Positions 50,829 through 58,672 of a stretch of DNA of 64,000 bases are shown one piece after another. Made by a program: the position numbers and the translations under genes. Within the stretch, counting starts at the first letter, position 1. Every line of letters begins with the position of its first letter. The notes under the pieces are model-generated. The model was not told the origin of the DNA. It ran no database searches and saw only the letters and a list, made by a program, of their open reading frames with translations. The DNA is from 73-13 sp035555435 (GTDB lineage Bacteria; Actinomycetota; Actinomycetes; Actinomycetales; Microbacteriaceae), in contig DATMGN010000062.1 in NCBI GenBank assembly GCA_035555435.1, positions 87,765 through 151,764 on the forward strand. The letters are read 5' to 3'.

Positions 50829-52123
50829 TGAACGACCCGAAGCGCGGCGAGACCACGGCGGCATCCACCGCGGGCTCCTACGCTCCGCGCGGCAACAGCC
50901 GACCCCGCGGGGGCCCGCCGTTGCCGAACTCGACGTGGCCGGCGCACACCGCCGAGACCGTGCCGTGGCGCCAGAAGGTGCGTGGCGGCTCGCGCGACGA
51001 TCGAATGCTGACGCAGATCGAGGCGAGCATCCCTCCGCTCATCGCGCACCTCCACTACATGCCAGACGCCGAGGTGCTCTCCGCATGCCGCGCCGCCGAG
51101 CTCGCGATCGTGCGTCTCGACAGCGATGCAGGCACCGAGTACGCGCCGCTGGCAGCGCTGCTGACCCGTACCGAGGCAGTCTCGTCGTCGAAGATCGAAC
51201 GCGTCTCGGCGTCCCTGGACGACTACGCGCGAGCGGTCGGCGGCTCGAGGGCTAACGCCGCAGCGTCGTCGATGATCGCGGCCGGGGCTGCGCTGCACGA
51301 TCTCGTGACCGCTTCGGGCACTCGCGGGCACATCGAGCTCGGCGACATCCTCCAGGCGCACTACCTGCTCATGCGCAACGACCCCGTCGACGGCGAGACC
51401 GCCGGCCAGCTGCGAACCGTGCAGAACTGGATCCTCGGATCGGACCACAGCCCCCGCGGCGCCGTCCACATCCCGCCGGTGCCGGAGCGCGTTCCAGAGC
51501 TCATGGAGGACCTCCTCGACTATGCGAATCGCGATGACGTCGCACCGATCCTCCAGGCGGCGGTCGTGCACGCGCAGTTCGAGACGATCCACCCCTTCCC
51601 CGACGGCAACGGCAGGATCGGGCGCGCGCTGATCAACGCGGTCCTGCGACGCCATGGCGTGACGACGCGAATCGTCGTGCCGATCGCCTCGGCCATGGCC
51701 GCCGATCGCGATCGCTACTTCCGACTCGTCAACGACTATCGGACCGGCAAGCTGAATCCGTTCATCCGACTGCTCGCGCGTGCTGCGGCTGTCAGCGCCG
51801 AGGAGTCCCGCGTCTCAAGCGACCGACTGCGTGAGATCCGCGACGAGTGGGCGAGCCTGAGCCGCCCCCGGGCGGGGTCCGCTGCGGCGAAGCTGCTCGA
51901 GGTGCTGCCGGCCAACCCGGTCATCACGTCGAATCTCGCCGACATGCTCGTGGGCTCGCCGCGCTCAAGCGTGTTCACGGCGCTCGAGCGACTCGAGTCC
52001 GACGGCGTCATCCACGAAGTCTCCGGTCGCAAGCAGGGTCGCGTCTACGTCGCCAGCGCGCTGATGGACGAGCTCGATGATCTGGAGCGGCGCATCGGTG
52101 CACGGATGATGGAATCCGACTGA
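50828..52123 (+). CDS. Fic-domain protein with C-terminal winged helix
   Basis: A 431-residue protein. N-terminal Fic_N part with an inhibitory-helix-like TEAVSSSKIER (class II Fic proteins have S/TxxxEG/N; here Arg follows Glu), then the Fic core HPFPDGNGRIGR (His255) that transfers AMP or another nucleotide to hydroxyl groups of proteins. The C-terminus (NPVITSNLADMLVGSPRSSVFTALERL) is a winged helix. Inverted repeats covering its own -10 hexamer and start codon suggest that it represses itself. No toxin-antitoxin partner gene is adjacent. Confidence 0.9.
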   Translation: MNDPKRGETTAASTAGSYAPRGNSRPRGGPPLPNSTWPAHTAETVPWRQKVRGGSRDDRMLTQIEASIPPLIAHLHYMPDAEVLSACRAAELAIVRLDSDAGTEYAPLAALLTRTEAVSSSKIERVSASLDDYARAVGGSRANAAASSMIAAGAALHDLVTASGTRGHIELGDILQAHYLLMRNDPVDGETAGQLRTVQNWILGSDHSPRGAVHIPPVPERVPELMEDLLDYANRDDVAPILQAAVVHAQFETIHPFPDGNGRIGRALINAVLRRHGVTTRIVVPIASAMAADRDRYFRLVNDYRTGKLNPFIRLLARAAAVSAEESRVSSDRLREIRDEWASLSRPRAGSAAAKLLEVLPANPVITSNLADMLVGSPRSSVFTALERLESDGVIHEVSGRKQGRVYVASALMDELDDLERRIGARMMESD

Positions 52124-52179
52124 GCCTCCGCGATGCGGCTATCGCAAGGCCTCTGCAGCGACTCGATCCGTGAGGACCA

Positions 52180-53544
52180 CTACGCGATGTAGATGAGCTT
52201 CTTGTTGATGAACTCCTCGATGCCGACGGCGCCCATCTCGCGTCCCGTGCCCGAGCGCTTCGTGCCACCGAAGGGGAGCTCGGGCGAGTCGGCGAGCACG
52301 GTGTTGATGTAGACCATGCCCGTCTCGAGGCGGTCGGCGACGCGCAGCGCCTGCTCGGGATCGGTCGTCCAGACGTACGAGCCGAGGCCGAAGTCCGTCG
52401 CGTTCGCAACCTCGATCGCCTCCTGCTCGCCGGAGACCCGGTAGAGCGACGCCACGGGACCGAAGAACTCCTCACGGTACGCCGGGTTGTCGGGCGAGAT
52501 CCCCTCGAGCACGACTGGCGCGAACCTCGCACCGTCGCGCGGTTTCGGCTCGAGTCGCGCGGTCGCGCCCGCCGCGAGCGCGCGCTGCACCTGGTCGTCG
52601 ATCCGGATCGCAGCGAGTTCGCTCGACAGCGGCCCGAGCTCCGTCTCGTCGTCCTTCGGATCGCCGACCGCGACGCCCGCCATCCTCGCCGTGAGCTTCT
52701 GCGCGAACGCGTCGTACAGCCCGTCGACGACGACGAAGCGCTTCGCCGCGTTGCACGACTGACCACTGTTGTCCATGCGCGCGGCGAAGGCCGCCTCGAC
52801 GACGGCATCGAGGTCGTCCGTCGACAGCACGATGAACGGGTCCGAGCCGCCGAGCTCGAGGACGACCTTCTTCAGGTGACGACCCGCGATCTCCGCGACC
52901 GCCGTGCCCGCACGCTCCGAGCCAGTCAGCGACACCCCCCGTATGCGCTTGTCCGCGATGATCTCCGCGATCTGATCGTTGTCGGCCACGAGGTTGGTGT
53001 AGCCGCCGCGCGGCACGCCCGCGTCGCGGAAGATCTGCTCTATGAGCCGGGCGGACTCGGGACACTGCGGCGCGTGCTTGAGCAGGATCGGGTTGCCGAC
53101 GATCAGATTCGGGCCCGCGAACCGCGCGACCTGGTAGTAGGGGAAGTTCCAGGGCATGATGCCGAGCAGCGGCCCCGTCGGCGACTTGCGCAGATACGCG
53201 GTCGACGCCGCGCCCTCGATCGGCTCGTCCGCGAGCAGCCGCTCGCCGTGCTCGGCGTACCAGCGGTAGATCGCCGCCGCGAACTCCACCTCCCCGACCG
53301 CCTGCGGACGCGGCTTGCCCATCTCCCGCACGATCGCGTCGGCGAGCTCGTCGACGCGCTCCTCGTGGAGGTCGGCGACCCGAGCGATGAGCGCAGCACG
53401 CGCGGCGACCGCGGTCGACGGGACCCAGTCCGTCCACGCGCTCCAGACCGACGCGAGCGCGTCCTCGACCTCGGCTGGCGTGAAGAACGGCACCTCCTCG
53501 CCGCGCTCCAGGGTGTACGGGTCGACGACGGCGAATCCGGACAT
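52180..53544 (-). CDS. gabD: Succinate-semialdehyde dehydrogenase (Sad/GabD-like)
   Basis: A 454-residue aldehyde dehydrogenase oxidising succinate semialdehyde to succinate. GIMPWNFPYYQ, LTGSERAGTAVAEIAG, LELGGSDPF (catalytic Glu) and DNSGQSCNAAKRF with catalytic Cys264 are present; the C-terminal PFGGTKRSGTGREMG is typical. ATG 53544 is chosen because GAGGAGA lies nine bases upstream. Completes the GABA route of GabT and of the class III aminotransferase next door; divergent from lrp. Confidence 0.88.
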   Translation of the reverse strand: MSGFAVVDPYTLERGEEVPFFTPAEVEDALASVWSAWTDWVPSTAVAARAALIARVADLHEERVDELADAIVREMGKPRPQAVGEVEFAAAIYRWYAEHGERLLADEPIEGAASTAYLRKSPTGPLLGIMPWNFPYYQVARFAGPNLIVGNPILLKHAPQCPESARLIEQIFRDAGVPRGGYTNLVADNDQIAEIIADKRIRGVSLTGSERAGTAVAEIAGRHLKKVVLELGGSDPFIVLSTDDLDAVVEAAFAARMDNSGQSCNAAKRFVVVDGLYDAFAQKLTARMAGVAVGDPKDDETELGPLSSELAAIRIDDQVQRALAAGATARLEPKPRDGARFAPVVLEGISPDNPAYREEFFGPVASLYRVSGEQEAIEVANATDFGLGSYVWTTDPEQALRVADRLETGMVYINTVLADSPELPFGGTKRSGTGREMGAVGIEEFINKKLIYIA

Positions 53545-53659
53545 GGCGTTCTTCTCCTCGTTGAGGGACGGCTCCTGCCGCCATTGTGTCACGACCTTCC
53601 ACGCGCGATCCAGTGGAAAACTCGGGAGCTCGACTTCGGAATCGTTTGTCGAAATCGCG

Positions 53660-53673
53660 TTCTGATGTCAGAA
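53660..53673. promoter_or_regulatory. Palindrome upstream of lrp
   Basis: TTCTGATGTCAGAA, a perfect 14-base palindrome seven bases before the lrp ATG, in the gap shared with divergent gabD. A probable Lrp binding site controlling both sides. Confidence 0.5.
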
Positions 53674-53680
53674 TCAGCAC

Positions 53681-54142
53681 ATGGCTCGCACCGCCGCCGT
53701 CCTCGATGACATCGCCAAGGCGATCATCGAGCTGCTGCAGTCCGACGGGCGCCGCTCCTACGCCGAGATCGGCAAAGCCGTCGGGCTCTCCGAGGCAGCC
53801 GCGCGCCAGCGCGTCCAGCGCCTCACCGAGAGCGGCGTCGTGCAGATCGTCGGGGTCACCGACCCGACCCAGCTCGGCTTCACGCGGCAGGCCATGATCG
53901 GCATCCGTGCGAGCGGCGACACCACCGAGCTCGCGGGGCGGATCGCCGCGATCCGCGAAGTCGACTACGTCGTCCTCACCGCGGGCAGCTTCGACATCCT
54001 CGCCGAATGCGTCGTCGAAGACGACGACGCGCTCATCGAACTGCTCAACGCGAAGATCCGCGAGCTCGACGGCGTCCACGGCACCGAGACCTTCGTCTAC
54101 CTGCGACTCGTCAAGCAGCGCTACGACTGGGGCACCCGATGA
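53681..54142 (+). CDS. Lrp/AsnC-family regulator
   Basis: A 153-residue protein with N-terminal HTH (IIELLQSDGRRSYAEIGKAVGLSEAAARQRVQRL) and C-terminal RAM ligand domain (VLTAGSFDILAECVVEDDDALIELL). Placed between gabD and the aminotransferase/oxidase pair, it probably senses an amino compound and controls this polyamine/GABA module. Confidence 0.9.
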   Translation: MARTAAVLDDIAKAIIELLQSDGRRSYAEIGKAVGLSEAAARQRVQRLTESGVVQIVGVTDPTQLGFTRQAMIGIRASGDTTELAGRIAAIREVDYVVLTAGSFDILAECVVEDDDALIELLNAKIRELDGVHGTETFVYLRLVKQRYDWGTR

Positions 54143-54202
54143 TCCCCGCCGAGACCCGACCCATCCGACATGAGAGAGCAGCCGCCTAAGGAGCGATATC
54201 CC

Positions 54203-55606
54203 ATGACCCACGACGCGAACGACCTGCAGCGCAAGGCGAACGACCACCTCTGGATGCACTTCACGAGGCAGTCGACACTCCACGAGTCGGGGGTGCCGAT
54301 CATCGTCCGGGGCGACGGACACCACATCTGGGACATCGACGGAAAGCGCTACTTCGACGGGATCTCCTCCCTCTTCACCGTGCAGGCCGGGCACGGTCGC
54401 CGGCGCCTCGCGGAGGCCGCCGCCAAGCAGGCCGCCGACCTCGCGTTCTTCCCCATCTGGTCCTACGCGCACCCCAACGCGATCGAGCTCGCCGACCGGC
54501 TCGCGGCCGAGGCCCCCGGCGACCTCAACCGCGTCTTCTTCACGACCGGCGGCGGCGAGGCCGTCGAGACCGCCTACAAGCTCGTCAAGCAGTACTGGAA
54601 GCTGCAGGGCCGGCCGACGAAGCACAAGATCGTCTCGCGGGCGGTCGCCTATCACGGCACGCCGCAGGGCGCGCTGTCGATCACCGGTATCCCCGGCATG
54701 AAGGAGCCCTTCGAGCCGCTCGTCCCGGGCACGTTCCGGGTGCCGAACACCAACTACTACCGCTCCGCCGAGATGGGCTTCGTGCCGTCGGCGCGGGCGA
54801 CGACCGAGGAGCAGCGACTCGAGGAGTTCGGCCTGTGGGCCGCGAACCGGATCGAGCAGATGATCGAGTTCGAGGGCCCCGAGACGGTCGCCGCGGTCTT
54901 CCTCGAGCCGGTGCAGAACTCCGGCGGCTGCTTCCCGCCTCCCCCCGGCTACTTCAAGCGGGTGCGCGAGATCTGCGACAAGCACGACGTGCTGCTCGTC
55001 GCCGACGAGACGATCTGCGCGTTCGGACGGATCGGCGCCTTCTTCTCCTCGACGGTGCTCGGGCTCGAGCCCGACATCATCACCTGCGCGAAGGGCATGA
55101 CGTCCGCCTACTCCCCCATCGGCGCGGCGATCATCTCCGACCGGATCTACGAGCCCTTCCGGCACGGGAGCACGACGTTCTATCACGGCTACACCTTCGG
55201 CGGGCACCCCGTCTCGGCGGCGGTCGCGCTGGAGAACCTCGCGATCTTCGACGAGGAGGGGCTCAACGAGCGGGTGCTTGAGAACGCCCCGATCTTCAAG
55301 GCGACGCTCGACCGACTCAAGGACCTGCCGATCGTCGGCGACGTGCGCGGCGCCGGCTACTTCTACGGGATCGAGCTCGTCAAGGACAAGGCGACGCGCG
55401 AGACCTTCGACGACGACGAGGCGGAGCGCCTGCTGCGGGGCTTCCTCTCCAAGGCACTCTTCGACGCGGGCCTGTACTGTCGCGCGGACGACCGCGGCGA
55501 CCCCGTCGTACAGCTGGCGCCGCCGCTGACGATCGGCCCGGCCGAGTTCACGGAGATCGAGCAGACGCTGCGCGCCGTCCTCACGGAGGCCTGGTCCCGC
55601 CTTTGA
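54203..55606 (+). CDS. Class III aminotransferase, probable polyamine/omega-amino acid type
   Basis: A 467-residue PLP enzyme. GGGEAVETAYKLVKQYW, AYHGTPQGALSITG, VADETICAFGRIG and Lys297 in CAKGMTSAYSPIGA are the class III motifs; it resembles the putrescine/diamine-pyruvate group (SpuC-like). ATG 54203 is chosen because AAGGAG lies nine bases upstream; 60 bases separate it from lrp. Its stop overlaps the start of the FAD oxidoreductase gene (TTGA). Confidence 0.87.
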   Translation: MTHDANDLQRKANDHLWMHFTRQSTLHESGVPIIVRGDGHHIWDIDGKRYFDGISSLFTVQAGHGRRRLAEAAAKQAADLAFFPIWSYAHPNAIELADRLAAEAPGDLNRVFFTTGGGEAVETAYKLVKQYWKLQGRPTKHKIVSRAVAYHGTPQGALSITGIPGMKEPFEPLVPGTFRVPNTNYYRSAEMGFVPSARATTEEQRLEEFGLWAANRIEQMIEFEGPETVAAVFLEPVQNSGGCFPPPPGYFKRVREICDKHDVLLVADETICAFGRIGAFFSSTVLGLEPDIITCAKGMTSAYSPIGAAIISDRIYEPFRHGSTTFYHGYTFGGHPVSAAVALENLAIFDEEGLNERVLENAPIFKATLDRLKDLPIVGDVRGAGYFYGIELVKDKATRETFDDDEAERLLRGFLSKALFDAGLYCRADDRGDPVVQLAPPLTIGPAEFTEIEQTLRAVLTEAWSRL

Positions 55607-56985
55607 CCCCACGGGGACCGTCCTTCTGGCTGGACACGATCGATGACGACCTCGCGCCGCGACCGGCGCTGCCAGGCGATATCGACGCGGACATCGCGAT
55701 CGTCGGGGCCGGGCTCACGGGCCTGTGGACGGCCTGGTATCTGCTCGAACGCGACCCCGGCGTCAGGATCGCGCTGATAGAACGCGAGTTCGCCGGCTTC
55801 GGCGCGTCCGGCCGAAACGGCGGGTGGTGCTCGGCGCTGTTCCCGCAGTCCGCCCGGGCGCTCGAGCGCCGGCACGGGCGCGATGCCGCGGTGCGGATGC
55901 GGCGCGCCATGGTCGACACCGTCGACGAGGTCGCGCGCGCGGCGGCGGACTTCGACTTCGACTACGCGAAGGGCGGGACGATCGCGTTCGCCCGCAACTC
56001 CGGGCAGCTGCGCGCGGCCGAGGCCGACGTCGCTGAGGCGGCGCGGTACGGCGTCGACCGGCTCGAGCTCTGGGGCGCCGACCGGGTGCGCGCGGCGGGC
56101 ACGCGCGCGGGGACGCCCGCGCTCGGCGCCGCATACGACCCGGCCTGCGCGCGCATCCAGCCGGGGAAGCTGGTGCGCTCGCTCGCGCGCGCCGTCGAGC
56201 GCCGCGGCGCGACGATCTACGAGGGCACGGAGGTGCTGGACTGGCGTGGGAGCCGCGGGGACTGCGCCGTGATGCGGACCGACCGCGGGACGGTCCGCGC
56301 CGATCGCGTCGTCCTCGCGACCGAGGGCTACGGCCCCGGCCTCCGGCAGACGCACCGCGCGATCCTGCCGATCTACTCGCTCATGATCGCGACGGAGCCG
56401 CTGACCGACGCCGTGTGGGACGAGGTCGGGATCGCGCACGGCCAGACCTTCACCGACTACCGGCACCTCATCGTCTACGGCCAGCGCACCGCCGACAACC
56501 GGTTCGCCTTCGGCGGGCGTGGCGCGCCGTACCACTTCGGTTCGCGGGTGGATCCCGCCTACGACCGGGCGCCGGGCGTCTTCCGGCATCTCGCCGCGAC
56601 GCTCGCGGAGCTCTTCCCCCAGCTGCCGCGCTTCGAGGTCACCCACACCTGGGGCGGCCCGCTCGGGGTGCCGCGCGATTGGCACGCGAGCGTGCGCTTC
56701 GCCCCCGAGACGGGGATCGCGAGCGCGGGCGGTTACGTCGGCGACGGGCTCGCGACGACGAACCTCGCGGGCCGCACGCTCGCCGACCTGCTCACGGGGG
56801 CGCGGACCGAGCTCACCGAGCTGCCGTGGGTCGGCCACCGCTCCCCCGACTGGGAGATCGAGCCGCTGCGCTGGGTCGCGGCGAACGCCGGGACGACGGC
56901 GATGGCGTTCGCCGACCGCGAGGAGCGCCTGACCGGCCGGCCGTCCCTCATCGCGAGGTTCATGGGCCCGCTCACGGGCCACTGA
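55603..56985 (+). CDS. FAD-dependent amine oxidoreductase (DadA/PuuB-like)
   Basis: A 460-residue DAO-type flavoenzyme. DIAIVGAGLTGLWTAWYLLE is the FAD site, FGASGRNGGWCSALFP the PuuB-like segment after it, and GYVGDGLATTNLAGRTLADL the C-terminal FAD contact. Likely oxidises gamma-glutamylputrescine or another amine. TTG start overlapping the aminotransferase stop. Confidence 0.85.
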   Translation: MTPRGPSFWLDTIDDDLAPRPALPGDIDADIAIVGAGLTGLWTAWYLLERDPGVRIALIEREFAGFGASGRNGGWCSALFPQSARALERRHGRDAAVRMRRAMVDTVDEVARAAADFDFDYAKGGTIAFARNSGQLRAAEADVAEAARYGVDRLELWGADRVRAAGTRAGTPALGAAYDPACARIQPGKLVRSLARAVERRGATIYEGTEVLDWRGSRGDCAVMRTDRGTVRADRVVLATEGYGPGLRQTHRAILPIYSLMIATEPLTDAVWDEVGIAHGQTFTDYRHLIVYGQRTADNRFAFGGRGAPYHFGSRVDPAYDRAPGVFRHLAATLAELFPQLPRFEVTHTWGGPLGVPRDWHASVRFAPETGIASAGGYVGDGLATTNLAGRTLADLLTGARTELTELPWVGHRSPDWEIEPLRWVAANAGTTAMAFADREERLTGRPSLIARFMGPLTGH

Positions 56986-57003
56986 GCCGCACGCGCGCCC
57001 CAG

Positions 57004-57054
57004 GTGGACGCAATGGGTCGCCGCGGTACACCGCTGGCGACCAACTGCGCCCAC
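57004..57054. repeat. 51-bp inverted repeat between convergent genes
   Basis: Left arm GTGGACGCAATGGGTCGCC and right arm GGCGACCAACTGCGCCCAC pair with few mismatches, and the centre GCGGTACACCGC extends the stem almost to the middle. No T-run. It lies between the amine oxidoreductase and the LLM gene: a two-way terminator or an extragenic palindrome. Confidence 0.7.
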
Positions 57055-57055
57055 T

Positions 57056-58048
57056 TCAGGCGAGCGCCGGGATGACCTCGCGCTCGAAGAGCTCGACCGT
57101 CGAGCGGTCGAACGCCGAGTCCGGGAAGTAGTGGATCGAATAGCCGAGCCCCTCGGCCTCGCGCGCGCGCAGGATCTCCACCACCTGCTCGGGCGTGCCG
57201 AAGAGGCCCTCGCCGCCCGCGAACTGCCTGCGCACGGCCGATGCCGCGACGTCGCCGATGACCGGAGTGATCCGCGCGAGGTGCGACTCGAGCTTGGCGT
57301 GTGCATCCGCCTCGGTCTCGCCGACGATCGTGTTCCAGTTGGCGCTGCGGGTGATCGCGTCGAAGTCGGTGCCGACCGTCTCGCAGTGCCCCTTGAGCAG
57401 TTCGCTCTTGCGCCGCCAGACCTCGAGGTCGGCGGCCGCAAAGTTGGTGTAGGCGGCGTAGCGCGCCGCGATCTTCAGCGTCACCTGCTCGCCGCCGCCC
57501 GCGACCCAGATCGGCGGACCGCCGGGCTGCACCGGCAGGGGCCGCACGATCGCGCCGTCGACCCGGTAGTGGTCGCCGTGCAGCGTCGCGACGCCCTCCT
57601 CCCACGCCTGCTTGAAGATCTCGACGCCCTCGCGCAGCATGCCGAGCCGGTCCTTGATGTCGGGAAAGTCGTAGCCATACGCGCGCCACTCGTGCTCGTA
57701 CCAGCCGCCGCCGATCCCCATCTCGAGCCGGCCGGCCGAGATGTGGTCGACCGTCGCGGCGATCTTGGCCAGGTACGCGGGGTTGCGGTACCCCATGCAG
57801 CTGCACATCTGGCCGAGTCGGATCCGCGTGGTGGTGGCCGCGAACGCGCTCATGAGCGTCCAGGCCTCGTGCGTCGCCTCGTCGGTCGGCACCGGCACGG
57901 TGTGGAAGTGGTCGTAGACCCAGAGCGACTCCCACGGGCCCGCCTCGGCGGCCTGGGCGAGCCCGTGCATCGTCGCCCAGTGGTCGCTCGGATCGATGCC
58001 GACGAGGTCGTGGCGCCAGCCCTGCGGGATGAAGATTCCGAATCGCAT
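57056..58048 (-). CDS. LLM-class (F420- or FMN-dependent) oxidoreductase
   Basis: A 330-residue luciferase-like TIM barrel (MRFGIFIPQGWRHDLVGI; SLWVYDHFHTVP; RLEMGIGGGWYEHEWRAYGYDFP; PPIWVAGGGEQVTLKIAARYA), the pattern of F420-dependent LLM proteins common in actinobacteria. Substrate unknown. TAGGGT lies six bases before the ATG. Converges on the FAD oxidoreductase gene. Confidence 0.88.
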   Translation of the reverse strand: MRFGIFIPQGWRHDLVGIDPSDHWATMHGLAQAAEAGPWESLWVYDHFHTVPVPTDEATHEAWTLMSAFAATTTRIRLGQMCSCMGYRNPAYLAKIAATVDHISAGRLEMGIGGGWYEHEWRAYGYDFPDIKDRLGMLREGVEIFKQAWEEGVATLHGDHYRVDGAIVRPLPVQPGGPPIWVAGGGEQVTLKIAARYAAYTNFAAADLEVWRRKSELLKGHCETVGTDFDAITRSANWNTIVGETEADAHAKLESHLARITPVIGDVAASAVRRQFAGGEGLFGTPEQVVEILRAREAEGLGYSIHYFPDSAFDRSTVELFEREVIPALA

Positions 58049-58054
58049 GCGCTC

Positions 58055-58060
58055 ACCCTA
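58055..58060 (-). promoter_or_regulatory. -10 hexamer of LLM gene
   Basis: Minus-strand TAGGGT, six bases, then ATG at 58048. Confidence 0.45.
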
Positions 58061-58105
58061 GACCGGTCGGGAATAACCGCGGTATCGATGCGATTGTATG
58101 AACTC

Positions 58106-58666
58106 ATGACTGCTGGAACGACCCTTCATCCCCACTACGCCGTCGGCACCTGGGTGACCGACCCCTCGCACTCCGAGATCTCCTTCACCGTCAAGCACCT
58201 CCAGATCTCCAAGGTGCGCGGCTTCTTCCGCAAGTTCGACGTCACGATCACGACGGCGGAGGACTTCGAGGACTCGACCGTCGAGGCGACGATCGACGTC
58301 GCGAGCGTCGACACCAACCAGGAAACCCGCGACAACCACCTGCGCACGGGCGACTTCTTCCTCGTCGAGGAGTTCCCGACCGCGACGTTCCGCTCGACGC
58401 GCATCAGCGGCACCCCCGACGACTTCGCGATCGAGGGCGACTTCACGCTCCGCGGCGTCACGAAGCCCATCACGCTCAAGGGCGAGTTCGGCGGACTCGA
58501 GCACGACGGCTACGGCAACCTGCACGCCGGCGCGACCGCGACGACGAAGATCAACCGCAAGGACTGGGGCGTGGAGTACAACGCCGTCCTGGAGTCCGGC
58601 GGGATGCTCCTCGGCGAGGACGTCACGCTGAACTTCGACATCCAGGTCGTGCTGCAGCAGGGCTGA
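58106..58666 (+). CDS. YceI-family lipid-binding protein
   Basis: A 186-residue YceI-like lipocalin-type beta-barrel that binds isoprenoid or other long-chain lipids: GTWVTDPSHSEISFTVKHL, SVDTNQETRDNHLRTGDFF, FTLRGVTKPITL and INRKDWGVEYN. No signal peptide, so cytoplasmic as in other actinobacterial YceI proteins. ATG 58106 fits homologues; ATG 58088 is possible. Confidence 0.9.
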   Translation: MTAGTTLHPHYAVGTWVTDPSHSEISFTVKHLQISKVRGFFRKFDVTITTAEDFEDSTVEATIDVASVDTNQETRDNHLRTGDFFLVEEFPTATFRSTRISGTPDDFAIEGDFTLRGVTKPITLKGEFGGLEHDGYGNLHAGATATTKINRKDWGVEYNAVLESGGMLLGEDVTLNFDIQVVLQQG

Positions 58667-58672
58667 TCGCGC

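Noticed and set aside
52130..52145. GCGAT/ATCGC hairpin between fic and gabD as a terminator
   Set aside because: The stem is only five base pairs with no T-run; such short hairpins are expected by chance in this composition.
52472..55612. A 1046-codon minus-strand frame across the aminotransferase, lrp and gabD genes
   Set aside because: No recognisable motif; it crosses three well-supported genes on both strands. It is a composition artefact.
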